The notes beneath the pieces are model-generated. The model had not been told where the DNA came from. It made no database searches and worked only from the letters and a program-made list of their open reading frames with translations. Below are positions 39,445-49,711 of a stretch of 64,000 nt of DNA, piece by piece (the stretch's first letter is position 1; every line of letters begins with the position of its first letter). The translations under genes were made by a program, and so were the position numbers. The DNA is taken from the NCBI GenBank assembly GCA_019843655.1, contig JACDQD010000001.1, positions 48,170,443 to 48,234,442 on the forward strand, written 5' to 3'. This stretch comes from Lethocerus indicus (lineage: Eukaryota; Arthropoda; Insecta; Hemiptera; Belostomatidae).

Positions 39445-41090
39445 AATTTTATTAAAAAATGGAATAAATGCGATTTTTAGGCCCAAAAATGGGCTTTTTA
39501 GATCCAAAATTGGCCCACAAATGGCCTTTTTAGATCCAAAATTGGCCCAAAAACGCGGGTTTTAGGTCCAAAATTGGCTCAAAAAAGCGGGTTTTAGGTC
39601 TAAAATTGCCCAAAAAAGCGGGTTTTAGGTCTAATATTGGCCCAAATATTTGGTTTTTAGGCCAAAAATTGGCCAAAATTAGGTTTTTTGGCTAAAAATT
39701 GGATAAAAATTGCGATTTTTAGGCCATAAATTTTACCAAATATGCTGTTTTTAGGCCCAAAATTGGCCCTAAATTGTGGTTTTAAAGACGAAAAATGGGA
39801 TTTTTAAGTGAAAACTGGCTCAAAAATGGGAATTTTAGGCCCATAAAATGGGGTTTATGGGCCAAAATTGGACCAAAAATGCGGTATTTAGGACAAAAAA
39901 TGGGGTTATTAGGGCCAAAATTGGACCAGAAATTTTGTTTTTATGCGCAAATTTAGCTCAAAAATGGGAATTTTATGCCCAAAAAATGGGGTTTTTGGGG
40001 CCAAAAATTCGGTTTTTAGGCGCAAAAATAGCTCATAAACGTGGTTTTTAGGCCAAAAAGTGGGCTTTTGGTCAAAACATGGACCAATAATGCGGTTTTT
40101 AGGTCCATAAATGGCGTTTTTTGGAGCAAAATTGGCCCAAAAATGCGTTTTCTGGCCAAAAAAATAGGTATTTTAGGCGCAAAATTAGCTCAAATATGCG
40201 GTTTTAGGCCCGAAATATGCCCAAAAGTGCGGTTTTAGGTCAAAAATAGGTTTTTCGGCGCAAAATTATTAAAAATGGGCTTTTAGGTCCAAAAGGTCCA
40301 AAATTGACCAAAAATTCGGTTTTAGGACCAAAAATGCGGTTTTTGGCCAAAAATTGGGCTTTAGGACCAAAATGGGGTTTTATGCCCAAAATTGCGGTTT
40401 TAAGGACAAAAAGGTGGCCCAAAATTGGCTGCAGAAATGGTGCTTTTATGCAAAATCAGCCCAAAAATTAAATTAAATGCTAGGTTTTGCCAAAATTGGA
40501 CCCAAAATGCGGTTTTATGACAAAATTGGCCCAAAAATGGGGGTTTTTGCCAAAAATGGATTTTATGCAAAATTAGCCCAGATATGCGGTTTTAGGCCCT
40601 CAGAAATGGCGCTGTTTTATGCCAAAATAGCCCAAAAGCTGTTTTTAGGCGCAAAATGCGGTTTTAGCCCAAAATTGGACTAAAAATGGCCAAATAATTT
40701 ACACGAAAATTAGGACAAAAATGCGGTTTTTAGGCCCAAAATTGGACCAAAAACGCGGTTTTTTGCAAAAAAATTAGGCTTTTTAGGACAAAAATTGGCC
40801 CAAAAATGCGGTTTTTAAGCCCAAAATAGGACTAAAAATGCGGTTTTTGGCCAAAAAATTGAGCTTTTTAGGCCCAAAAATTGGGTTTTTATGACAAAAA
40901 TTGGCCCAAAAATGCGGTTAAATGCCAAAAAATGGATTTTTATGCGCAAAATTAACCCAGATATGCGGATTTTAGGCCCGAAATTTGCTCAGAAATGGCG
41001 CTTTTAGGTGCAAAATTAGCCCAAAAATGATGTTTTTATGCCAAAATTGGACTAAAAATAGAGTTTTTAGGCGCAAAAATGCGGTTTTTA
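39445..41090 (+). repeat. Satellite family A, block A8 (last plus-oriented block)
   Basis: The first 790 bp follow the unit order of 15,946-16,750 almost base for base, although the two lie about 23.5 kb apart. Consensus is noisy from 40,231 to 40,700, then clean. It ends at an orientation switch inside GCGGTTTTTAAAAATAGC. Confidence 0.92.
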
Positions 41091-42344
41091 AAAATAGCAT
41101 TTTTGGGCTAATTTTGCATCTAAAAACAGCTTTTTTGGGCTGATTTTGCACATAAAAGCGCCATTTCTAAGCCAATTTTTGGCCTAAAAACCGCATATCT
41201 GGGCTAATTTTGCGCATAAAAATCCATTTTTTGTCCTTAAAACCGCATTTTTGGGCCAATTTTTGTCATAAAAACTCAATTTTTGGGCCTAAAAAGCTCA
41301 ATTTTTTGGCCAAAAACCGCATTTTTAGTCCTATTTTGGGCTTAAAAACCGCATTTTTAGTCCTATTTTGGGCCTAAAAACCGCATTTTTGTCCTAATTT
41401 TTCGTGTAAAAACCCCATTTTTTGGCCAAAAACCCCATTTTTAGTCTAATTTTGGGCTTAAACCCCCATTTTTGCGCCTAAAAACTCTATTTTTAGTCCA
41501 ATTTTGGCCTAAAAATAGCATTTTTGGGATAATTTTGCATCTAAAAACAGCTTTTTTGGGCTGATTTTGCACATAAAAGCGCCATTTCTGAGCAAATTTC
41601 GGGCTCAAAAACCGCATATCTGGGTTAATTTTGCGCATAAAAATCCATTTTTTGTCCTTAACACCGCATTTTTGGGCCAATTTTTGTCCTAAAAACCCAA
41701 TTTTTGGTCCTAAAAAGCACATTTTTGGGCCTAAAAACCGCATTTTTAGTCCTATTTTGGGCTTAAAAACCGCATTTTTGGGCCAATTTTTGTCCTAAAA
41801 AGCCTAATTTTTTTGAAAAAGCCGCGTTTTTGGTCCAATTTTGGGCCTAAAAACCGCATTTTTGTCCTAATTTTTCGTGTAAAAACCCCATTATTTGGCC
41901 AAAAACCCCATTTTTAGTCCAATTTTGGGCTTAAAAACCGCATTTTTGCGCCTAAAAACTCTATTTTTAGTCCAATTTTGGCATAAAAACATCATTTTTG
42001 GGCTAATTTTGCACCTAAAAGCGCCATTTCTGAGCAAATTTCGGGCCTAAAATCCGCATATCTGGGTTAATTTTGCGCATAAAAATCCATTTTTTGGCAT
42101 TTAACCGCATTTTTGGTCCAATTTTGGGTCTGAAAACAGCATATTTGATACAATTTTGGGCCTAAAAACGCCATTTCTGAGCCAATTTTGGGCCTTCTGG
42201 GCTAATTTTTGGTCTAAAAACAGCATTTTTTCCGATTTTGCGCTAACAACCGCTTTTTGGGCCGATTTTGTGCTTAAAAGCCGCATTTTTGGGCTGTTTT
42301 TACGCCTAATAACCGGATTTTTAGGTCTATTTTTAACCTGCTTT
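41091..42344 (-). repeat. Satellite family A, block A9 (inverted orientation)
   Basis: From 41,091 the repeat reads as the reverse complement of the preceding array (TAAAAACCGCATTTTTGGGC words). The first units correspond to the reverse complement of 17,129-17,180. Units are clean to about 42,100, then progressively diverged to 42,344. Confidence 0.93.
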
Positions 42345-42575
42345 TGGCATTGAAAAACCACTTTTCAACCTCGTAGTTGCATTAGAAATCTACTTTATAA
42401 CCACTCTTGGCGTAGGAAACCCACTTTTTAATTCGGTTTTTATCGAAACCAAAAACGTTTTACTTTTAACCCAGTTCTTGCATCGAAAAACCACTTTTTA
42501 ACCCGAGTTTTTAATAAGAAAAACAAATTTTTTACCAGGTTTTGATATCGAAAAACCAGTTTTGAACCCGATTAA
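42345..42575 (-). repeat. Diverged right-edge satellite units (A-like, minus orientation)
   Basis: About seven degenerate units of roughly 32 bp of the form GAAAAACCACTTTTTAACCC plus a T-rich spacer ending in GCATC or TATC. They closely resemble the left-edge units (11,010-11,225) and share their orientation. Confidence 0.75.
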
Positions 42576-42960
42576 GGTGAAAGGAAAGGTGAAAGAAAAA
42601 TCGAAAGTTTTTCCCATACCTCTTTTTCTACCCTCAAAATGTGCGCAAAACGGGCACAAAAAGCACTATTTCTACAATAGAATTGCACTAAAAGTGGCCC
42701 AAAAACCCCTATGTTACTACCATGTACTATCCTAGTGGTTTTTCACCAAAAAATACGGGTTCGATGCGGTTTTGATAGCAAAATCAGAGCTATCGCCACT
42801 GTCAGGGAGGTTATTCACTGTACAATCAGGTCATGAAACGGTCATCAGGTGGTTTTTCTCCTAAATATAAGGCCATAAAACGGTTTCTAGCCGGAAAATC
42901 CGTGATATATAGCTGCTTTCAGGACTGAAAAGCCTGCTCCAAAGTGCAAGGAAAAAATAT
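42576..42960. repeat. Highly degenerate satellite remnant
   Basis: Words such as GTGGTTTTTCACC near 42,734 and GGTGGTTTTTCTCC near 42,849 recur among unrelated sequence. They resemble A-type units worn almost beyond recognition. A regular period cannot be measured by eye. Confidence 0.4.
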
Positions 42961-44768
42961 ATTAAAATATAAAATTTCTCAACCGAGTAATTTTAATACA
43001 AACTGTCAATTTATACGAAACCGAGTTCTTGAGTCTGTGCCGTCGTTCAATGGAGATCGCATTTAAATTATCGAGTGGGATCCGCACTTAAAGCCGGGCA
43101 CGGTGTTGGCCTGTTTATGTCACCGGCCAAATTAGAAGGCCCAGAGGACGGTCTGATTTTCCCAACGTCCCCAATCGGAAATTCGGTGAATAACGAGAAG
43201 CGGGGGGCCGAAATGAGCAATTTGCTAAATAGAAAACGTTTCCGAACCGGGCAAAAGTCAAACTGGCGGAATCGGCACGGGGGGAACGAATTTTTGTGTT
43301 CGAGTGGGGATGAGGCGTCGCTGCCGAGGGATCTATGATTGGGACACCGCCCCAATTAACCGTCGGGACGCCCTGTTTGCCTTTCGGATAAAGCCGTCGC
43401 CCGGCTAATGAATTCCGACGCTAGTTCGGCCCAGAGACGCCGGCCCCCAGATTGTTCTTCGACCCCTCGACCCGTTTCATTTGCGGATTATCGGGCAGGG
43501 GGCCCGCCCGTCCCCCAATTAGCCCCTGCCAATGACGTTATACCTCCCACCGTTATAGGATATTGTCGATCCGCCCGATTTCATTTTTCTCCATTCAAAT
43601 TTCACGATTTCATACCCGCGCACAATATTAAGGAAAATGCACCTTTCTTTCTATGTCTCCAACCTCACCCTACACCAGTAATGAAAAGTGGTCCACGTCA
43701 AAAACCGCTTTTTAATTGGGAAGTGGTTGGAGGATCATTGTATACTGTAGTATACAAATAAATGGTACAAATTTCAAGAAATAGTACAGTTTTTGTCTTA
43801 AAGGGAAGCAGCAGCGATTTAGTGCCCAATCGCCTTTTTTGTTCCTTAAACTTAAAACTACGGCCATTTTAGCGGAACATCAAATCGGTCTATCACTACA
43901 TCCGACCATATTGTACCATACTCTTTCGGTAATAACAGTATCTGTGATATTATAGCGTCCGAAGTTTCGACGATTATCAAGTAACGATCTATTAATTTCT
44001 ACACCTTCGCCTACTACAATCCTCTAGCACTCCTAATGGGTGTAAACGAGTTCTCGCTTTTTAAATTGAAACGAGTTCATTATTACTACGAAGTTTCCCG
44101 GTTCGATAAAAAACAAAGTTAAAAGGTATATCTCGAATAAAAAAGAAAAACGGAAACGGGATAACGAATAAAAAGAGCGGGAATAAAAGTTCTCGGATTG
44201 CCGTCTAAACTGGGACATGTTTCGGATATGATAGGGGATATGTTGATGCGAGGGGACCAGAATTAAATCCGGGCTGTGCTAATTAGCGAACGGGGAATAT
44301 GTATGGAAGCGTTCAATCTCGCGGCGTTTTCAAATTATTGATGTTGTCGTCAATTCGGCAGAATTCATTTGGACCGGGCAGACCGTTTAATTATAGTGAA
44401 ATTATAATTAACGCAGAATATCGTCCAACGGGGGGTGGCCGCGTTGCAGGGGTATGGATTAGAATCGGTTCCCTATACAGCGACGACCCGGTTTTTCTTT
44501 TATGCGAATTGACTTTTTGTATCGCTCGATTGAATTTTTATGTCGGTTATAAAATGAGACGTCCGCCGGGTAAGCCTCTTCGGCCGGACAACGCTGCCGG
44601 GTATTTAATTATTTCAAATACAAATACTAGTGCTTCATTTTCTCCCATATTTTTAGCTGCCAGAGATATAAAATTGGGAGAAGAACGCGAAATACTACAT
44701 CGAAATGAAAATTATAAAATCCGATTTTTGAAGGCAGTTTAAATAAACGCGGTCGCTTAAAGCTCTCT
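42961..44768. other. Unique flank DNA, no gene found
   Basis: CpG-containing unique sequence. Open frames at 43,408-43,761 and 44,299-44,742 (117 and 147 codons) have no recognisable domain, signal or repeat. I consider them chance frames. Confidence 0.5.
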
Positions 44769-44932
44769 AATTACCAAGATCTTTATCTTTAGTACATTTA
44801 TATTATCGTATTTCCATCGCGCTTGTTTAATGGTCTTCGAAATAAAAATGTACATCGTATACGATACAAAAATTTTTATTCGCATTCCGGCCCTTTCCTC
44901 GTAAACACAAGTATTAAGACTAAGTTTTCTTA
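44769..44932. repeat. Dispersed repeat, copy 2
   Basis: Collinear with 7,535-7,727 but shorter by an internal deletion. It shares AATTAC...TTTAGTA, ATTTCCATCGCGC, TTAATGGTC, GCATTCCG and TATTAAGACTAA in the same order. No coding capacity. Confidence 0.6.
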
Positions 44933-45271
44933 TAACTCGTTTCACGAATAATATAGTTTTAAATCGACTAAATTGCGTTCGGGTCGTACGCGATCAGAAT
45001 AATTATTTTGTATTTCAGCGATACGTGAAAAATAAAAGTTTCGTCGGTATTTTCAACGTGAAATATCGACACACATTTTAATTTTTAACGAAGCCGTAAA
45101 GCATCCCAGAACAGGCTATTTAGTAGAAACCCCCACCATGATGTTTTCTCGCTTGTGGACGAGTAGAACGAGTATTTATTTTTCGTTAGTGCCAAGAGAG
45201 CATTTGAGGGTTCTCGAATCTGTACCACGTTTTATCGGGCCGTAAGAATGATTAAATGTTTTATCTTCCAG

Positions 45272-45350
45272 TTACAGGAAGCTGAGACGAGGTTCATGAT
45301 GGATATGCCTTCAACATCGACCGGCATCTTCGGACGCCGCTACATAACAG
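45272..45350 (+). CDS. Candidate internal exon of an unidentified gene
   Basis: A 79-nt stretch is preceded by a pyrimidine-rich acceptor (TTTTATCTTCCAG ending at 45,271) and followed by a donor, ACAG then GTAGCA at 45,351. Read from its first base it encodes LQEAETRFMMDMPSTSTGIF, then GRRYIT, and is open throughout. A second AG at 45,276-45,277 offers an acceptor six bases later, which keeps the same frame. Codons have mixed, often C-ending third positions, unlike the AT-rich surroundings, which is what makes the stretch stand out. I do not recognise the protein. If real, it is a small exon inside a large gene with long introns, because no partner exon is evident within several kilobases. 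The alternative is a chance splice-site pair around a short open frame. Confidence 0.4.
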
Positions 45351-48300
45351 GTAGCAAACATTCTAATAACTCTCAAACTGCTTTCCTCTTTCTGTTTTTA
45401 GCGACGAACCTACGGGCTCTTCCCCACTATTGAATAATAACAATAACGGACTGGTCTCTAAAATAAAAAACAAAAACACGAAATTAAAAACTTCTTTTCG
45501 CAAAACATAAATTGTAAAATAAGCCTTTCGAAGCGAAATTAATACACGAACACCAACAGTGTCTTTGTTCAATTTTTTTACACACTTTTCACAGTATCTG
45601 TTACTAGTTTGGAAATGTACAATCATACGTAATCAATGTATATCTAGTTTCATGACTAATTTTATTACAGAATATCTAAGGAAATTGTCTTTACGAAGTT
45701 TAGTTCTTCTTTTAAATTATATTTTATGCGACATAAATATTACGTGCGATCCGTACCGATTTAAATTTTCTTTCAGTTTGTGTTTAAATTCCGTTAAAGC
45801 GAAGAAAATTATCGCCGACCTCGCAATAATTGTTAATGCTAATATAATAATGGGGTTTGTGGAATTAAGATGAGTTATATTTAAATTAAAATAAAATCTA
45901 ATTCTAGGTGAACGGATAATGTCGGCTGAGGGTTCTGGTCGGTGAGTTTGACGATTCGACGTATCCATTATATCCGGTGGCGAATCGATTTCGTCCATTC
46001 GAAGGGGCCGCGCTAATGAAATTACCGATAAAATCGATAAAAATGAAAATCACTTTACGCGTGCCGAGAGTTTTATTCCGACATCCGGTGATTCCGATCG
46101 AAAGTCCTTCGAACCGTCCTTAACGCTCCACTGTACGTTTCTAATAGCCGTATCGAGAGTCCACACCAAGTTATTTATATAGCCCGGTTACAATTGCACC
46201 AATAAACATACATTGAATAAAAATGGATGTATACGTCAAATTCTCCAGACTCAATAATATTGGAACTTAAGCCGGCGTTTTTGTTCGTTTTGTTGTGCTT
46301 CCTAAGTATTAGGTTATCACATTAATATGCGGACAGTAGGAAAAAAAACCTGGAATAAATGAGCGACAAATGTTAAAACGGAGGGGACAATAGTGAAAAG
46401 GGATTGATGAGAGCGGGAATCGATTGATGAGTGACTAGGGCTCTGTTATCGGTCGTAATCCTTCGGCAAATATAATCGGGATCCGGGTACCGCCTCCTCC
46501 ATTTGTTTGCTCTTATATTCCGCCCCCGCTTAACCATCATTTACACGCCCGATTTTATAAAAGGACTACAACTTTTTGACTTCTCTTTCAAAACCGGGGG
46601 GGATTCGATAAAACGATAAATATCAGGTATAGACTTTATCCGCATAATCTAGCGTAATACCACCGAAGAGATTGCTGAGAGACTAAATGTGCATTTCGCC
46701 ATTTAAAGCAAATCGGATTAATAAATACTGTTTTCTATGGTTTAAAATCGGGCACGAACTTTTGCAATCACTCCATATTTATTACTCTACAAGGACGGGG
46801 AGCGAGTGGTGAAATTACATCCAAGTAAACTGTCTTCATTGAAGGTATTTGATTTGGTGGCGGAGTATCTGCTGTAGAAGGTACTTCTTACCAGGGCTCC
46901 AAATTCCGACGGAACAAATAATTTAGAAATGTCGAAACTATAAATCTGTCGGCAATAAAAGAAAAAGAATGTATCCGATACTGTGGAAAACGTTTTTTGT
47001 CAATTCGAGTCTCGCGTTTCGCCGCGACTTCAAGTTTTAAGTTAATAACCCAACTTTATTTATTATATTTTTTCACCGCCGGACTATTCGCCCCGCAATA
47101 CGGATGGGTCTCCTGGGACCGCTTCGAATTAAAATGAAAGTTATTATAGTAAGAATAAAAAATATAAAAAACCCCGAAAGGTTTTCCTCAAATGAAAAAG
47201 TTATACCGAATCCGAACGAGCTTTCCGCGCAAATTGATGACTCTCGGGCTGTTTAGCGATTATCGGTCTTTTCCGTCGGCTCTCGCGTCATTTTTTTCCG
47301 CCCCTTTTCAATAAACGGACCTGAGAAGTTCGATTTTGTAATTGAGACGGCGGAGGGAAAAAGGTTCCTCTTACAATAGACAAAAGTCTCTTAGTTTGGA
47401 CTTGAAGGACAGTTCTTTTATTTCGGTTAGAGCCGATCGGTGCGTAGAGAGTGTTGTATAGCCGTTAATTCCGCGTCCCGCATCAATTTGGCAATCGACA
47501 ACCGACGGCCGTTGCAATAATGGCGTGCAAATTAATTATTCGGTCGGTTTTAAGTTCGCTCAATCAAACATATTATTATACGTATAGACACGCCTCGCGG
47601 CCCGAATACATCGACAATGTTTCCCGATATTCAAATAGACAGCGTACGTATATAATAGACAAACTATAGATATTCGCTAACGGAACAAAGAAAATATAAG
47701 GATTTAAAAGTAAATCTCTATCGCTATCGCGCAAATTGAGTATTTGGTCCAAAACTTTTACAATAACATAATGTTTATAACCTAATAGAAAAGAGAGATT
47801 TTGTAAAATTGAATCTGCATTAATTTCGAGAACGTATTTTGCGCGGTCCAAGTTTTCACCCGTCGCCCGGGGTCGGATTTACAGTCGAATTGGAACATCC
47901 GACAAAACTCTATTCTCCGGTCGCGAATACAAATAGAGAAATGTATTATTTATTCTGTCAACCGGTCCCCGACACTGTTTATACAAAATGGTCGGATCCG
48001 CCGCTCCGAAAGAATTTCAGCTTTGACCGTAACGTTTCATCGGTGGGCGCCTCCGTTTCAAAACAGATTTCATCGGCAGACCGTACAGGATACGTCCCTG
48101 CCGATTGTGCATTTGAAAGGGCGACCCGGCCTAAACCCCAAACCGTACCCCGGGGCCGATATATACACGTATCCGTGGGCTACGTGGCGCCCGACGCGCA
48201 AACCGGGAATCGACGTTAAATAAATTACACGGCCGGCTGTACGGAACAAATGCGGCCCTCGATAGAACCAAAATTATAATCTCTATTAACTCCCGACATT

Positions 48301-49646
48301 TTCTCCCAACTTCGAAGCGCCGCCTCCCCACTGACATCTACGGGAACGCATACAACGCGTACGTTTTTTATTAAACAATTCTCTTTTTGGACTAGTTTTA
48401 TTATTTTGTATTCTCAATTGAAACGAACGAAACAAATTTCACAAAAAAAACACTACGCCATATGTAAATGAATCATGGCCTCCGACCGATGTAGACACTC
48501 GGTGGTAATTGTAAAACGAACCGAAAACTTGTTATTGAAGTTATATGAAATAAATACTTCCTAATATTGAAAGGGCGGTAGAAATTCTATACCGACGTAC
48601 TCGCTCTCGTCCTTAAATTGAAGGATTGACTCGACAAGTCAAGAGTCGGCACGATTTAATTTTCAAAAAAAAAGTAATAAAAGAGAGAAGTTCGTTAGGT
48701 GAAAATTCGAACCGGTCATTACCACGGCTTTTGAGTACCCGCTTCCTCCCTTTGATTTTACACTTCATCGCAGATAGATTTTCCCATTAAATTTCCCGAG
48801 ACGGGAAAATATCTTTTGTCTCTATCGCGCCGAGATATCCTTATTAAAAGTTCTACCATTCGCCCGTCAGTGTAATCAATCGAAAAGAGTATCAATCCGG
48901 TCGCCGTTATAAAAAGGCTCTAATTTCAATTTCGCGTCTAGGCCCAATTGCGAATCTTGTATCGATGAACCGCGTAAGCCCACCCAATACTGTTCAAGGT
49001 AGGAAACTACGCAAATAACGACGGTGACGAAGACGTCGATGGTTCGCTCTCGACACTGCCAGCAGACCGGCCATTAAAACCGAAATAAATGTTTTCGTCA
49101 TCGTAGGCTCATTATTCGTCGGAGAAACTTTTATCCTATCCCAGTGGAGAGGTCCGCATCGTCTACGGACGGCGGCAGAAACCTTAATTCGTACAGAGAG
49201 CGTGTAGGGATTTCATAATAAATTCGCGACACTCCGATTAACCGAGGCTCCTCTTCCCGCCGAGTTCCGAGAGCCTAATTATTCGCCGTACGCTTCCCGA
49301 TAATTTTCTTTCCCAACCGGTAGTTTCCGAACTGGGAATAATAGGACTGCGGCTAAGGGTCGACCTCTATCCCTGTGTATCAATTACTGCTCGTCTAACT
49401 TGCTCTCGATATAGACGGGCTTGGGCTCGCACCGGCGGCTTTCCATCTACACTTATGATTGGAATCGGCCGACCCGGGACAAACTATCGAGGATCAATTA
49501 TAATGCACCGGCCGGGGCTCCGTTCCTCGTCGAACCGACTTCGATTCCGAATCCGCGTCCCGGGAACTCCAACAGTAGTCCCGAGACCGATCGAAATACG
49601 AATTGTTCATTCGCCGATTAGAGTCTGAAATCGACGGAGAAGTGTT
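45351..49646. other. Unique DNA, no gene found (possibly intron)
   Basis: Long stretch of AT-rich unique sequence. It would be intronic if the exon at 45,272-45,350 is real. Open frames such as 47,839-48,219 have no recognisable features. No tandem repeats. Confidence 0.5.
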
Positions 49647-49711
49647 CGCATTCCGGCCGGCTGGCCTTTATGAGCACGAATATTAGGACCGATAGATACT
49701 TGTATTGTGCA
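49647..49711. repeat. Dispersed repeat, copy 3 (3' part only)
   Basis: Contains GCATTCCG, then CACGAATATTAGGAC and ATACTTGTA, matching the order of the last third of copy 1 (7,663-7,727). It is too short to be sure of common origin on its own. Confidence 0.4.

Noticed and set aside
11010..42575. CRISPR-like reading of regularly spaced repeats
   Set aside because: Units are directly tandem with no unique spacers and degenerate monomers, and the context is eukaryotic.
44299..44742. 147-codon open frame on the plus strand
   Set aside because: No domain, no codon bias distinct from the surroundings, and no promoter or splice context.
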